Source of the DNA: JAJYKN01 sp035516155
GTDB taxonomy: Bacteria > Nitrospirota > UBA9217
Length of the DNA: 64,000 nt
Assembly: GCA_035516155.1 (NCBI GenBank)
Contig: DATJAP010000018.1
Coordinates: 34,822-98,821, forward strand
Reading direction: 5' to 3'
Shown here one piece after another: positions 27,066 to 36,280 of the stretch (positions are counted from its first letter, which is position 1; each line of letters opens with the position of its first letter). A program made the translations under genes and the position numbers. Under the pieces are notes generated by a model that saw only the letters and a program-made list of their open reading frames with translations, was not told the origin of the DNA and did no database searches.

Positions 27066-28028
27066 ATGTCCGACATAATACTCTCCCTCAATAATATATA
27101 TAAGAAATTTCCGGTGAAATCGGAATTCGGCAAGAAACTGGAGGCCACGGCAGTGGATGGCGTGACGCTTTCTATTGCGCGAGGAGAGGCTCTGGGTCTT
27201 GTGGGCGAGAGCGGGTGCGGCAAATCCACGCTCGGCAGGCTGTCGCTCAGACTGCTCCAACCAACATCGGGCAACGTGCTTTTCGAGGGCAGGGATCTCG
27301 GCGCGATTGGGAAAGAGGAACTCCGGGCGCTCCGAAAGAGCATGCAGATCATTTTCCAAGACCCTTTCGCATCGCTCAATCCCCGCATGCGCATCCAGGA
27401 AATTATCACCGAACCGCTTGTGATCCACAGGCTTGCGAAGAAGCATGAACTTGAAGAACGAGGAGTGGCCCTCCTCGGAAAGGTGGGTCTGCCGGCTGAT
27501 GCACTTCGACGCTATCCTCACGAATTTTCCGGCGGTCAGCGGCAGCGGATCGGCATTGCGCGGTCCCTTGCGAGCAATCCATCGTTCATCGTGGCCGACG
27601 AACCAGTGTCCGCCCTCGACGTTTCGGTGCAGGCGCAGATCATCAACCTCCTCGAAGACCTGCGGGAGGAAATGAGGCTTTCGTTTCTGTTCATTGCCCA
27701 CGATCTGAACATCGTTCGCCATTTTTCGGATCGCGTTGTCGTGATGTATCTCGGCAAGATAGTGGAGATTGCGCCTGCTGAGGACATCTACCGCAATCCG
27801 TCCCATCCCTATACTGAGGCGCTATTGGCCGATATTCCGGTGGCGGATCCCACAGCCAAGAAAAAGCATATCCTCCTCAAAGGCGACATTCCCAGCCCTA
27901 CTCATATCCCGCCCGGCTGCCGGTTCCATACCCGGTGCATATACCGTTTCGAACCCTGCGATAAAATTGTTCCGCGCACGACCGATCTCGGAAACGGGCA
28001 TTTCGTGGACTGTCATCTGCGGGGATAG
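27066..28028 (+). CDS. oligopeptide/dipeptide ABC transporter ATP-binding protein (DppF/OppF type)
   Basis: Second ATPase of the pair. Walker A GESGCGKST, Q-loop IFQDPFASLNPRM, signature FSGGQRQRIGIARSL, Walker B FIVADEPVSALD, H-loop IAHD and a C-terminal cysteine group CRFHTRCIYRFEPC. It lies 100 bp after the DppD-type gene on the same strand and forms a heterodimeric motor with it. The permeases must be encoded elsewhere or be lost. Confidence 0.92.
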   Translation: MSDIILSLNNIYKKFPVKSEFGKKLEATAVDGVTLSIARGEALGLVGESGCGKSTLGRLSLRLLQPTSGNVLFEGRDLGAIGKEELRALRKSMQIIFQDPFASLNPRMRIQEIITEPLVIHRLAKKHELEERGVALLGKVGLPADALRRYPHEFSGGQRQRIGIARSLASNPSFIVADEPVSALDVSVQAQIINLLEDLREEMRLSFLFIAHDLNIVRHFSDRVVVMYLGKIVEIAPAEDIYRNPSHPYTEALLADIPVADPTAKKKHILLKGDIPSPTHIPPGCRFHTRCIYRFEPCDKIVPRTTDLGNGHFVDCHLRG

Positions 28029-28157
28029 GTAGCAGTGTGTTAACCAAATTTTTTAAAAATTCTCTGGATAATAAAAAGCAGACCTGCGTAACGGGATCGG
28101 TATTTCACATTTTATCATCCATGCTGTCAAACCTCGGCCTTCAGGCTGGGGAGGTTT

Positions 28158-29042
28158 TCAGGATAATGACTTGTTTAGGTGAGAAGAGGGATTTGATCTG
28201 CTATGCGAAGAAGACGAAGAAGTACGTGGCTTCATGTCCGCATCATGCTGGTAGGACTCGACCGTGCCGAGTTTCCAGGTGTAAACTCTTCCACAGTGCT
28301 CGCAGGATGCGCCTGATAGCGCTTCTTTACACGTGGGACAATAAATTACATAATGCTGCGAGAGTAAGTGTTCATGCTCTGCAAGGTTGAGATTCTTCTC
28401 GCAGCAGGCAAAATCCTTGGCAAGGTTCGACCCGCAGATGCAATGGCCGTCACGGGGCCAGGGAAGCATCTCTTCAAGCAGGTAGACGGCACGTCCCAGG
28501 ATTTCCAGAAGTTCGTCTTCTCCAGTATTTCCAAAGAAGGTTTCTGTGAGCTTTTCACGGATATCAATCATCAGGGGGTTTTGCTTCAGAAACCGCAGAA
28601 TGGTGCGAATGCGCTTCTCTCCTTCACCGACTCGGGAAAGCTTGCGGAGGTTCTTGTTCGTTTTGTAATGCTCTTGGAAATATAACAGCATCCAGATCTG
28701 GGTCATGTCGTAAAAGAATTCGAGAAGGGGATAATAGCCGTACTTTTTCCGTATGGATTTCTCGACTTCACCTCGCTTGTCCGGGATAGCGGGGAAAACC
28801 GCAACGAGCAGTCCCTCTTCGAAGTCTTCGAAGAAAAAGGGTGTGCCGGAAAAATGTCGGCACCCGCAATGAGTGCACTGAATAATATTGAACTGCCATT
28901 TCAGGAGTGCCTGCTTAGCCTGGGGGGTCTTGGAAGTATCGATCCAGGTGATGACTTTGGTCTCGAATTGCTGTCCGCAGTCACCACATTCAAAGGACTC
29001 ACGGCTGTAGGCCTCCGCCTGATTGCTGAGTAAATTAATCAT
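28158..29042 (-). CDS. CpXC domain protein
   Basis: The N-terminal domain opens with FECGDCGQQFETKV and, about 35 residues on, IQCTHCGCRHF, the paired Cys motifs that define the CpXC domain (a probable zinc site), followed by PFFFEDFEEGLLVAVFP. A helical middle follows, then a second cysteine-rich region (CICGSNLAKDFACC, YCPTCKEALSGASCEHCGR) and a serine-rich tail. ATG 29042 is chosen because a TATAAT (29054-29049) lies just upstream; the frame is open to 29105. It is divergent from the topoisomerase gene. No activity is known for this domain. Confidence 0.8.
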   Translation of the reverse strand: MINLLSNQAEAYSRESFECGDCGQQFETKVITWIDTSKTPQAKQALLKWQFNIIQCTHCGCRHFSGTPFFFEDFEEGLLVAVFPAIPDKRGEVEKSIRKKYGYYPLLEFFYDMTQIWMLLYFQEHYKTNKNLRKLSRVGEGEKRIRTILRFLKQNPLMIDIREKLTETFFGNTGEDELLEILGRAVYLLEEMLPWPRDGHCICGSNLAKDFACCEKNLNLAEHEHLLSQHYVIYCPTCKEALSGASCEHCGRVYTWKLGTVESYQHDADMKPRTSSSSSHSRSNPSSHLNKSLS

Positions 29043-29076
29043 GGACTTATTATAACCTACTTTTATGAAAGTTACT

Positions 29077-29106
29077 TTGAAAAAATTTCGCTTTTTGTGG
29101 TACAAT
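29077..29106 (+). promoter_or_regulatory. promoter of the topoisomerase IV A-like gene
   Basis: TTGAAA (29077-29082), 18-base spacer and TACAAT (29101-29106). The start near 29113 gives a leader of about 125 bases. Confidence 0.7.
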
Positions 29107-29236
29107 GCGAACCCGATTCGACTAAGACGGCTGCAGGACGTATCAAGTTGTTGTTAATCGGAAAGGGACCGCAGATTAATGCATTCCTGGTTAATTTTAC
29201 GCCAATGTCTTCATTTTTAATTTGAGGGGGCAATTA

Positions 29237-31495
29237 ATGCCGATAGAAGAAGGTACAGTTTTAACCACCGCGTTGCATTCTGAGGTCGAAAACAGATTTC
29301 TAACCTACGCCCTGTCAACCATTGTTTCGCGTTCTCTCCCCGATGTCCGCGACGGCCTCAAGCCAGTCCACCGGAGAATTCTTTTTGCTATGTGGGAGAT
29401 GGGTCTCGGGCCGACCGCGAAGTTCAGGAAGAGCGCCGCCGTGGTAGGCGAGGTACTGGGGAAGTTTCATCCCCACGGTGATCAGGCTGCCTACGATGCC
29501 ATGGTCAGGATGGCACAGAACTTCTCGCTCCGCTATCCCCTTGTCGAAGGCTCGGGAAATTTCGGTAGCCTCGACGGTGACTCGGCGGCTGCCATGCGGT
29601 ACACTGAAGCGCGGCTCTCACCAATAGCTGAAGAGCTGCTGGTGGAAATTGACAAGGACACCGTCGGGTTCCGGCCGAACTACGACAACTCACTTAAGGA
29701 GCCGATCGTGCTCCCTGCGAGGTTCCCGCAGCTTCTCGTAAACGGGACTTCCGGGATCGCTGTGGGAATGAGTTGCTCCTTTCCGCCGCATAACATCGCA
29801 GAGGTGATTGACGGACTTGCAGCCCTGATCGACGATTCGAACATCGAGGTCAAGGACCTGCTCAAGCATATCAAAGGCCCCGACTTTCCCACGAGCGGCC
29901 AGATCCTGAACTCCAAGAAGGAACTCCGGGAGATTTACGAGTCCGGGTCGGGCGGCATTAGGATCCGTGGCGAGTATACCGTTGAGGACATGCCGCGAGG
30001 AAAACAGGCAATCGTGTTCACTTCCATTCCTTATATGGTGAACAAAGCGAAGCTACTCGAGAAGCTCATCGGCTTGATGGAAGACAAAAAGTTGCCCCAG
30101 GTATCGGCTGTGCGCGATGAGTCCACCGATGTGGTGCGGGTCGTGCTCGAGCTCAAGGCCGAGGCCAACGCCGAGATCGTGACCGCCTACCTGTTCAAGC
30201 ACACGGATCTCGAGTCCACGTTCCCGATCAACTTCACGGCTCTGAAGCCGAACATGGAGCCCGAGCGCCTGTCGCTCAAGGAGATCATGCGGTACTTCCT
30301 CGACTTTCGCCATGAGCTCGTGACAAAGCGGCTGAACTTCGACCTGCGTCTGCTCAAGGCGAGGCTGCACATCCTTACGGCTTTTGAAGCCCTCTATGAC
30401 GACCTTGATATGGCAATCAAGATCATCCGCAAGGCCAAATCGCGTGAGGACGCATCAGAGAAGCTCAAGAAACATTTCAAGTTTGACGACGAGCAGACGA
30501 AGGCAATTCTCGAGATGCAACTCTACAAGCTGGTCGGGCTCGAGATTGACCGCATCCTCAAGGAGAAGGCCGAAAAGACGAAGCAGAGAAAAGACATTGA
30601 GAACGTCCTGGCGAGCCAGAAAAAGATATGGAGCCTCATTAAGTCCGAACTTCTGGAGATGAAGGGGAAATATGGAGACAAACGAAAGTCGGTCATGAAG
30701 GCAGCCGAGGACGTCGAGTTCTCGCAGGAAGACTTCATTGTCCATGAAGACACTACCGTCATCCTGACGAGGATGGGGTGGATCAGGCGCGTTAAAACTG
30801 TGGGAGAGAACCTCCGGTTCAAGGAAGGCGACGACCTGCTCGCGCTCCTGCCCGCAAACACGAGGGACAATATCGCCGTCTTTTCCTCGGCAGGCAAGGT
30901 CTATGTCCTGAAGGCCTTCGATCTGCCGTCGGGCTCTGGCTTCGGAGAGCCGGTCCAACACTTATTCAAATTTGGTGACGGTGAACGGCCGGTGACGGCG
31001 ATGAACCTTTCGACTGTCTTTGCCGGCGCTCCGGGAGCAGAGGAAGCGGAAAGCCAGACCGAGCTGGCGCTTGTGCCGAGAGAGGTTACGGCGCTGAGCG
31101 TGTCGGCCCACGGCGTGGGATTTGCCTTCGATCTTTCGCAATTCAACGTGGTGACTACCCGGGCAGGGAAAAAATTCGCCAGTGTGAAGGCCGGCGACAG
31201 CATCATGGGAGTCGATATCCTTGATTTACCGAATGTCCTGTTCCTTACGACAGAAGGCAAGGCTATTGTGGTGGCTGCCAAGGATATTCCGGTGCTTAGC
31301 GGCGCGGGCAAAGGGGTGAAGCTCGTAAATGTGAAGAGCGGCGAGGTTACGCTCTTCCGGCCCGTTCGAAAAGGCGAGCAAGTGAAGGTGATTGATGAGA
31401 AGGGCAAGGAGAAGGTGATCGATTTGAAGAAGTATGGAGTGATGACGCGCGGTTCGGTCGGACTGAAAGCCTTCAAGGCGATGAAGTTCGAGTAG
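29237..31495 (+). CDS. type IIA topoisomerase A subunit (topoisomerase IV ParC-like)
   Basis: The breakage-reunion subunit. 752 residues with LPDVRDGLKPVHRRILF, the quinolone-region GKFHPHGDQAAYDAMVRMAQ, the catalytic Arg121-Tyr122 in AAMRYTEARLS, the coiled-coil gate (about 370-490) and a short beta-propeller from about 500. The GyrA box (QRRGGKG) is not seen in the propeller, which favours a decatenating ParC-type enzyme over gyrase. No B subunit is adjacent. GAGGGGG precedes the ATG. Confidence 0.9.
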   Translation: MPIEEGTVLTTALHSEVENRFLTYALSTIVSRSLPDVRDGLKPVHRRILFAMWEMGLGPTAKFRKSAAVVGEVLGKFHPHGDQAAYDAMVRMAQNFSLRYPLVEGSGNFGSLDGDSAAAMRYTEARLSPIAEELLVEIDKDTVGFRPNYDNSLKEPIVLPARFPQLLVNGTSGIAVGMSCSFPPHNIAEVIDGLAALIDDSNIEVKDLLKHIKGPDFPTSGQILNSKKELREIYESGSGGIRIRGEYTVEDMPRGKQAIVFTSIPYMVNKAKLLEKLIGLMEDKKLPQVSAVRDESTDVVRVVLELKAEANAEIVTAYLFKHTDLESTFPINFTALKPNMEPERLSLKEIMRYFLDFRHELVTKRLNFDLRLLKARLHILTAFEALYDDLDMAIKIIRKAKSREDASEKLKKHFKFDDEQTKAILEMQLYKLVGLEIDRILKEKAEKTKQRKDIENVLASQKKIWSLIKSELLEMKGKYGDKRKSVMKAAEDVEFSQEDFIVHEDTTVILTRMGWIRRVKTVGENLRFKEGDDLLALLPANTRDNIAVFSSAGKVYVLKAFDLPSGSGFGEPVQHLFKFGDGERPVTAMNLSTVFAGAPGAEEAESQTELALVPREVTALSVSAHGVGFAFDLSQFNVVTTRAGKKFASVKAGDSIMGVDILDLPNVLFLTTEGKAIVVAAKDIPVLSGAGKGVKLVNVKSGEVTLFRPVRKGEQVKVIDEKGKEKVIDLKKYGVMTRGSVGLKAFKAMKFE

Positions 31496-31610
31496 GGATT
31501 GAAGCGCTTTTTTACTGGCGGTCCCTCAGGAGGTCGCGAGAACACGGTAAAGGAACAATGCGGATGAATTTATACGGCGTCTATGTTTTATTGCCGATTC
31601 ACAAGAGAAC

Positions 31611-31637
31611 GTCATTCCAGCGAAAGCTGAAATCCAG
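31611..31637. repeat. dispersed palindromic repeat family, copy 2 (half element)
   Basis: GTCATTCCAGC-GAAA-GCTGAAATCCAG, the same layout as the left half of the element at 17370-17442, with a slightly decayed hairpin. Its minus-strand translation gives the typical repeat peptide DWISAFAGMT. Confidence 0.6.
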
Positions 31638-31753
31638 TCTTTTAAACATGATGTACACCGGATGAAGATCGGCATGATGAAAGAATAAATTTTAATACGG
31701 ACTCTCTTTATTTGTCCCTGCAAACGGAGTCTGTAGCTTAAAGGCAGTGAATT

Positions 31754-32170
31754 ATGAAAAGCTATCGTAAAGAACTCTGGTTCAACATCCCCTCCCGCAG
31801 GGGGTTCGTCAACATTACGTCGCAGATCGAGGAATGCTTACAAGAGAGCGGAATTCAGGAAGGTCTCGTCCTCGTGAACGCCATGCACATTACCGCATCG
31901 GTGTTTATCAACGATGACGAACGTGGCCTACTCGGCGATTTCGAGGAGTGGCTCGAAAAGCTTGCGCCGCACGAGCCGGTTTCTCACTACTGGCACAACA
32001 CCGGCGAGGACAACGCGGACGCCCACCTCAAGCGTTCGGTCATGGGACGCGAAGCGGTTATCGCGATCACGAAGGGCAAACTTGACTTCGGTCCCTGGGA
32101 GCAGATTTTCTACGGAGAGTTCGATGGAAGACGTAAGAAGCGGGTGCTGGTGAAGCTTATCGGGGAGTAG
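31754..32170 (+). CDS. YjbQ family protein (UPF0047)
   Basis: A 138-residue cytoplasmic protein of the YjbQ family, members of which have weak thiamine-phosphate synthase activity. Conserved stretches: HITASVFINDDERGLLGDF, HNTGEDNADAHLKRSVMG and GPWEQIFYGEFDGRRKKRV. The usual HTTA motif is HITA here. The physiological role is not settled. Stands alone. Confidence 0.92.
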   Translation: MKSYRKELWFNIPSRRGFVNITSQIEECLQESGIQEGLVLVNAMHITASVFINDDERGLLGDFEEWLEKLAPHEPVSHYWHNTGEDNADAHLKRSVMGREAVIAITKGKLDFGPWEQIFYGEFDGRRKKRVLVKLIGE

Positions 32171-32740
32171 TAAAAGTTGTGGGCCTAAATCGTCAAGGGT
32201 ACCTGATGAATACGAGCGTCGCCGCGATTTTTTCCCGGATCGACGCGATACTCTCGGTAAGGGAATGCAGTAGGGCTCTAGAACCATGCTTGCTTAATAC
32301 GCTGTGTGACGCGGCTTCGATCTCTTTTAAGGGGGAAGGCTCGGGCGCGGGCAGACACGCGGCAAAGGAGATCATACCAGTCCGGGTCGTGGGCGTCAGA
32401 ATGTCCCGTATTGCCGAGCTTTTACCTCCCCGTTCGATGTGCAGGAGTAGACTCGGTCCCCAGTTCCCAAACTTTGAATATTTGCATATCATATATAGAA
32501 AAGATGATTTCCCCAAAAGTCGACAGATATTTTCCGAACTTGAAAAGTCCATTTTCCTTCTTCCCATTTTCCTTTTTTTTGATATACTCTCATCTCAAGA
32601 GAGCCCACCTACGAAGTATTTTTCTCATTAAACCGGAAGTCTCCCTTTACACGACCGTTGCTTCCGGTATGTTGAAAAAATAGATTCGGGGCAGGGTCCC
32701 ACCGGGGCCTTCACCCTGCAGAAGAGCGAGGAACTACTCC
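32171..32740. other. 570-bp intergenic region
   Basis: Open frames exist on both strands (about 120-150 codons) but neither reads as a recognisable protein, neither has a good ribosome site, and their composition is unlike the neighbours. A pyrimidine-rich tract (32550-32580) precedes GATATACT, a weak promoter candidate for the ankyrin gene. Confidence 0.35.
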
Positions 32741-34948
32741 ATGGAAAGCACTACACCGGGTTCGGCCAAGGGATATCAAAAACAGGTCAAAAAAGAGCCC
32801 CCGCCGAAGCCGAAAGCAAACCGGACAACCGATTATTCCTCGCCCATGGCCAAGAAATGGCCGCTGTTTCTGAATGCGCTGGAGAGCGGGAACGTCGACG
32901 ACGTGAAACAAATAATCGAAGATGGCCTCAACGTCAATGTGCTCCGGGACGGAGTCACGCCACTGATGATTGCCGCTTCAAAAGGACAGACCGAGATTGC
33001 GGAGGTGATTCTTCAGGCGGGTGTAAACATAAATGCCAAAAGCGACGATGGCGAGACTGCGCTGCACAAGGCGGCATTTGATCAAGAGAAAACCGATGTC
33101 GTGCAACTGCTCATGGAATCCGGCATTGACATCGATGCAAAAAACAAGGCCGGAAAGACCGCGTTCAATCTGGCTGAAGAGAAGAAGCATCGTGACATCG
33201 TGCGCGCCATCAAGCAGCACCAGGCGAAGCTCCGGAGTGATGCCCAGGACTGGGATGATTTCCTGAACTCTGCCGAGGGGAAACCCTTTAAACAGTCGCG
33301 TCTCTACGACTCGATGGCAACTGTTTTCAGGTTCTGGTGGCTGCCCACCGCCGTCCTGTGTGGAACCGGCCTGCTGCTCGGCTTTTTGTTCAATGCTGTA
33401 ATCATTGCGGGAATTACTGGTATCGTTTTGGGGTCTGCCGCCGGTTTTTCCCTTTTTTTATGGGAAAAGAAGCTCCGCACCTATCTTGTTGAGCTGGGGC
33501 CGCTGCCGGAACTGGATATCGAGACGATACGCCAAAAAAGAATGGCGGGCGAACCGATATTAATCAGAACACAACAGGAGACATCATCAGCGGATAGACC
33601 ATCCGATGAGTTGAAGCCTGCCGACATCCACCACCTCAGCCCGAATGATTCACCTTCCATGCAAGCAGATGACTGGGAATCTCCTGAAGAGGACGGCATT
33701 GAAAAAGCCGCGCACTTGAAAAAGAAGAGATTGCTTAAAATCATATATTTTGCTGTTCCTGTGCTTGTTCTCGCGGTTCTCCTCGGTGCCGGCCTCTACA
33801 AAAAAAATTCTCTCGTGCAATGGTATTTCACAAAGAAACTCGAAAATAAAGGTATCCCGTTTTCCGATCAGGCTTTCCTGGCCGAAGCCTCGAAGAACAA
33901 CGAGGCAATCATGGATTTATTCATCAGGGCAGGCGTAAATTTAAGCGCAAAAAATGAGAAGGGACAGACAGTGCTGATCATTGCTGCCGAAAAAGGATAC
34001 GCGAACACAATTGTGAAACTTGCGAAGCTGAATCCCTCTTTGCTGAAAGACGCGGACAACAGCGGCAATACGGCACTGATGATGGCCGTCCGTGAGGGCC
34101 GCGAAGACATCGTAAGGCTGCTCCGTGAGAACGGTTCGGACGTTAATTACATCGTCCCTTCCCGCGAAGGCGCCGCTTCCGCTTTGCAGGCAGCGCTCGA
34201 CACTACCGATTTTAAAGACGACCATATGAGAATCATGCAGTACCTCCTGCAAAACGGCGCCAACGTGAAAAGCCGGAATGCGTCGGGGCGCTTTCCGCTT
34301 TTGTTTGCCGTTGATCACGGCCTGACCGAGGCCGCAAAAATACTCATTGAACACGGTGCAGATGTCAATGATGCGGACCAGGAGGGAAATTTTTCACTCA
34401 TGTCCGCAGCGTGCAATGGATATCCCTGGCTGGCTGCTCTGCTCGTGGAAAAAGGCGCAAACATGCAGATGGCATTGTCTGACGGTAGTACCCCGCTCAT
34501 GTGCGCCGTACAGGGTGGACACGTGGACATGGCCAAGGCGCTTCTGGAAAAGGGGGCAAATGTCAATGCAAAAACCACGAGCGGCATGAGCGCCTTGAAC
34601 ATAGCCGCAGGAGCAGGGAATATTGACCTTGTGAAAATGCTTCTCGCACAGGGCGCCGAAGCCGGCGCTGGATATATTCCCGATTCCTTCATTATTTTGA
34701 AAGGGAAAATCGTCGCCCTCAGCGCCAATAAGAATAAGATAAGCGACATGTTGAAGCGGATTGCCAGGACGGCCTCCCGGGACGGCTATCGGATCAACGT
34801 TGATCCGGGTATTGATCAAAAAGGAACAATGAAAGCCAAAGCTCCCTGGAACGCGGTCCTGATAGACGTGGCCGCAAAGAATCATCTCTTCCTGCTCGTG
34901 AGAGGGAAGGAGGTTTTCGTACTACCCTCTAGAAAGCGACAGGTATAG
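32741..34948 (+). CDS. membrane ankyrin-repeat protein with C-terminal STN-like domain
   Basis: 735 residues in an unusual order: a proline/lysine-rich start; about four ankyrin repeats (40-160, for example GVTPLMIAASKGQTEIAEVI); a hydrophobic hairpin of two helices (about 197-240); an acidic linker; a third helix (about 331-352); a second ankyrin block (380-645, six to seven repeats, for example GSTPLMCAVQGGHVDMAKAL). The end (about 664-730) resembles an STN/secretin short N-terminal domain: ISDMLKRIARTASRDGYRI, VDPGIDQKGTMKAKAPWNAV and FLLVRGKEVFVLPS. The topology suggests the first ankyrin block in the cytoplasm and the second plus STN in the periplasm (inference). The function is unknown; a link to an outer-membrane secretin is possible. 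Confidence 0.85.
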   Translation: MESTTPGSAKGYQKQVKKEPPPKPKANRTTDYSSPMAKKWPLFLNALESGNVDDVKQIIEDGLNVNVLRDGVTPLMIAASKGQTEIAEVILQAGVNINAKSDDGETALHKAAFDQEKTDVVQLLMESGIDIDAKNKAGKTAFNLAEEKKHRDIVRAIKQHQAKLRSDAQDWDDFLNSAEGKPFKQSRLYDSMATVFRFWWLPTAVLCGTGLLLGFLFNAVIIAGITGIVLGSAAGFSLFLWEKKLRTYLVELGPLPELDIETIRQKRMAGEPILIRTQQETSSADRPSDELKPADIHHLSPNDSPSMQADDWESPEEDGIEKAAHLKKKRLLKIIYFAVPVLVLAVLLGAGLYKKNSLVQWYFTKKLENKGIPFSDQAFLAEASKNNEAIMDLFIRAGVNLSAKNEKGQTVLIIAAEKGYANTIVKLAKLNPSLLKDADNSGNTALMMAVREGREDIVRLLRENGSDVNYIVPSREGAASALQAALDTTDFKDDHMRIMQYLLQNGANVKSRNASGRFPLLFAVDHGLTEAAKILIEHGADVNDADQEGNFSLMSAACNGYPWLAALLVEKGANMQMALSDGSTPLMCAVQGGHVDMAKALLEKGANVNAKTTSGMSALNIAAGAGNIDLVKMLLAQGAEAGAGYIPDSFIILKGKIVALSANKNKISDMLKRIARTASRDGYRINVDPGIDQKGTMKAKAPWNAVLIDVAAKNHLFLLVRGKEVFVLPSRKRQV

Positions 34949-35027
34949 TACGAATCGAATCAGCGGGCGGGATTTTTTGTCCCATCGCTATCGTATGATG
35001 TTTGAGCCATCCTCCAAAATCAGCAGC

Positions 35028-35043
35028 GCAGGCTGAAGCCTGC
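35028..35043. repeat. short palindrome GCAGGCTGAAGCCTGC
   Basis: Perfect 16-base near-palindrome (GCAGGCT/AGCCTGC with a GA centre) in the gap between the ankyrin gene and pdhA. The form matches a widespread class of short intergenic hairpin repeats. It lacks a T run, so it is a weak terminator candidate. Confidence 0.4.
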
Positions 35044-35223
35044 AGCAACAAAAACATAACTGTTATTGCAACAGCACCCTTTAGGGGGTGGCTGGCATCA
35101 CTAAATTTTGTCGCAAGCCCGCTTACCTGAATTCGCTCGGTTTTCCTGCCATGTTCAAGCATACCCCACATGAACGCCGGAGGCGAAGATGGTATACTTA
35201 TAGAGGGAAGGAGGGGCACGGGA

Positions 35224-36279
35224 ATGCCGGAAAAGATACTTGAATCCTTTCAGGTTAAACGACTCGACATTCTTGATGATAAAGGGAATGTTGATGTGTC
35301 CCTTGCGCCTGCGCTCACTGATGACGAGCTGAAGAGGATATACGAGACTCTCGTGCTCGCGAGGACCTTTGACCAGCGCGCGCTCAATCTGCAGCGGGAA
35401 GGGCGGCTTGGAACATATCCTTCCATCAGGGGGCAGGAGGCGTCCCAGGTGGGCAGCGCGCTTGCTGCAGATAAACCGGACTGGCTTTTTACCTCCTTCC
35501 GTGAAAGCGGTGTGTATGTCGCAATGGGTTATCCTCTGGACCAGATCTTTCAGTACTGGGCAGGCGATGAGCGGGGCATGAAAATCCCCGGCAACCTGAA
35601 TATTTTTCCCCTTTCCATCCCCGTGGGTACCCAGATCGCCCATGCTGTAGGCGCAGCGATGGCGGCGAAGTACCGCAAGGACCGGGCTGGCGTTCTCGTG
35701 TACTTTGGTGACGGTGGCAGCTCTCGGGGGGATTTCCACGAAGGACTGAACATGGCTGGCGTGTTCAAGGCGCCTGTCGTGTTCCTCTGCCAGAACAATC
35801 AATGGGCCATATCGGTGCCGAGAGAGCGGCAGACCGCAGCTCAGACCATTGCCCAGAAGGCTGTTGGCTATGGCTTCGAAGGCATCCAGGTGGACGGCAA
35901 CGACGTGTTTGCCGTATACAAGGCTACGAAGGACGCGCTTCGAAAGGCAAAAGAGGGCAAGGGGCCAACCTTGATCGAATGCTTCACCTACCGGATTGCG
36001 GACCATACGACATCCGATGACGCATCGCGCTATCGGCCGAAGGAGGAACTCGAGCTGTGGAAAGCGCGGGATCCCATCCTTCGCTTACGGTTGTTCATGG
36101 AGAAAAAGGGTCTCTGGACAGAAGCATATCAGAAAGAGGTGGACGCACGCTCGAAGGCCGCCATCGACGAGGCCCAGAAGAAAGCTGATGCCGCTGCACC
36201 GCCTGATCCACGGGATATGTTCACGTACACCTACAGCAGCCTCTCGCAGCGACAGACACGGGAGATCAAGGATTTCTGA
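35224..36279 (+). CDS. pdhA: pyruvate dehydrogenase E1 component, alpha subunit
   Basis: Thiamine-diphosphate decarboxylase half of the pyruvate (or branched-chain 2-oxoacid) dehydrogenase complex. The TPP/magnesium motif is GDGGSSRGDFHEGLNMAGVFKAP..NN, preceded by IPVGTQIAHAVGAAMA; the regulatory-loop-like HTTSDDASRYR follows. ATG 35224 (MPEKILESF) is chosen because GGAGG lies about 10 bases before it. It ends 1 bp before pdhB. The acetoin and branched-chain E1 alpha families are related; the full E1a-E1b-E2 set supports a 2-oxoacid dehydrogenase. Confidence 0.92.
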   Translation: MPEKILESFQVKRLDILDDKGNVDVSLAPALTDDELKRIYETLVLARTFDQRALNLQREGRLGTYPSIRGQEASQVGSALAADKPDWLFTSFRESGVYVAMGYPLDQIFQYWAGDERGMKIPGNLNIFPLSIPVGTQIAHAVGAAMAAKYRKDRAGVLVYFGDGGSSRGDFHEGLNMAGVFKAPVVFLCQNNQWAISVPRERQTAAQTIAQKAVGYGFEGIQVDGNDVFAVYKATKDALRKAKEGKGPTLIECFTYRIADHTTSDDASRYRPKEELELWKARDPILRLRLFMEKKGLWTEAYQKEVDARSKAAIDEAQKKADAAAPPDPRDMFTYTYSSLSQRQTREIKDF

Positions 36280-36280
36280 T

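Noticed and set aside
32179..32631. Plus-strand 150-codon frame and overlapping minus-strand frame between YjbQ and the ankyrin gene
   Set aside because: No homology that I recognise, no ribosome site, composition unlike the neighbouring genes.
35996..36280. N-terminal extension of pdhB
   Set aside because: Overlaps the conserved end of pdhA; the family start is the ATG at 36281.
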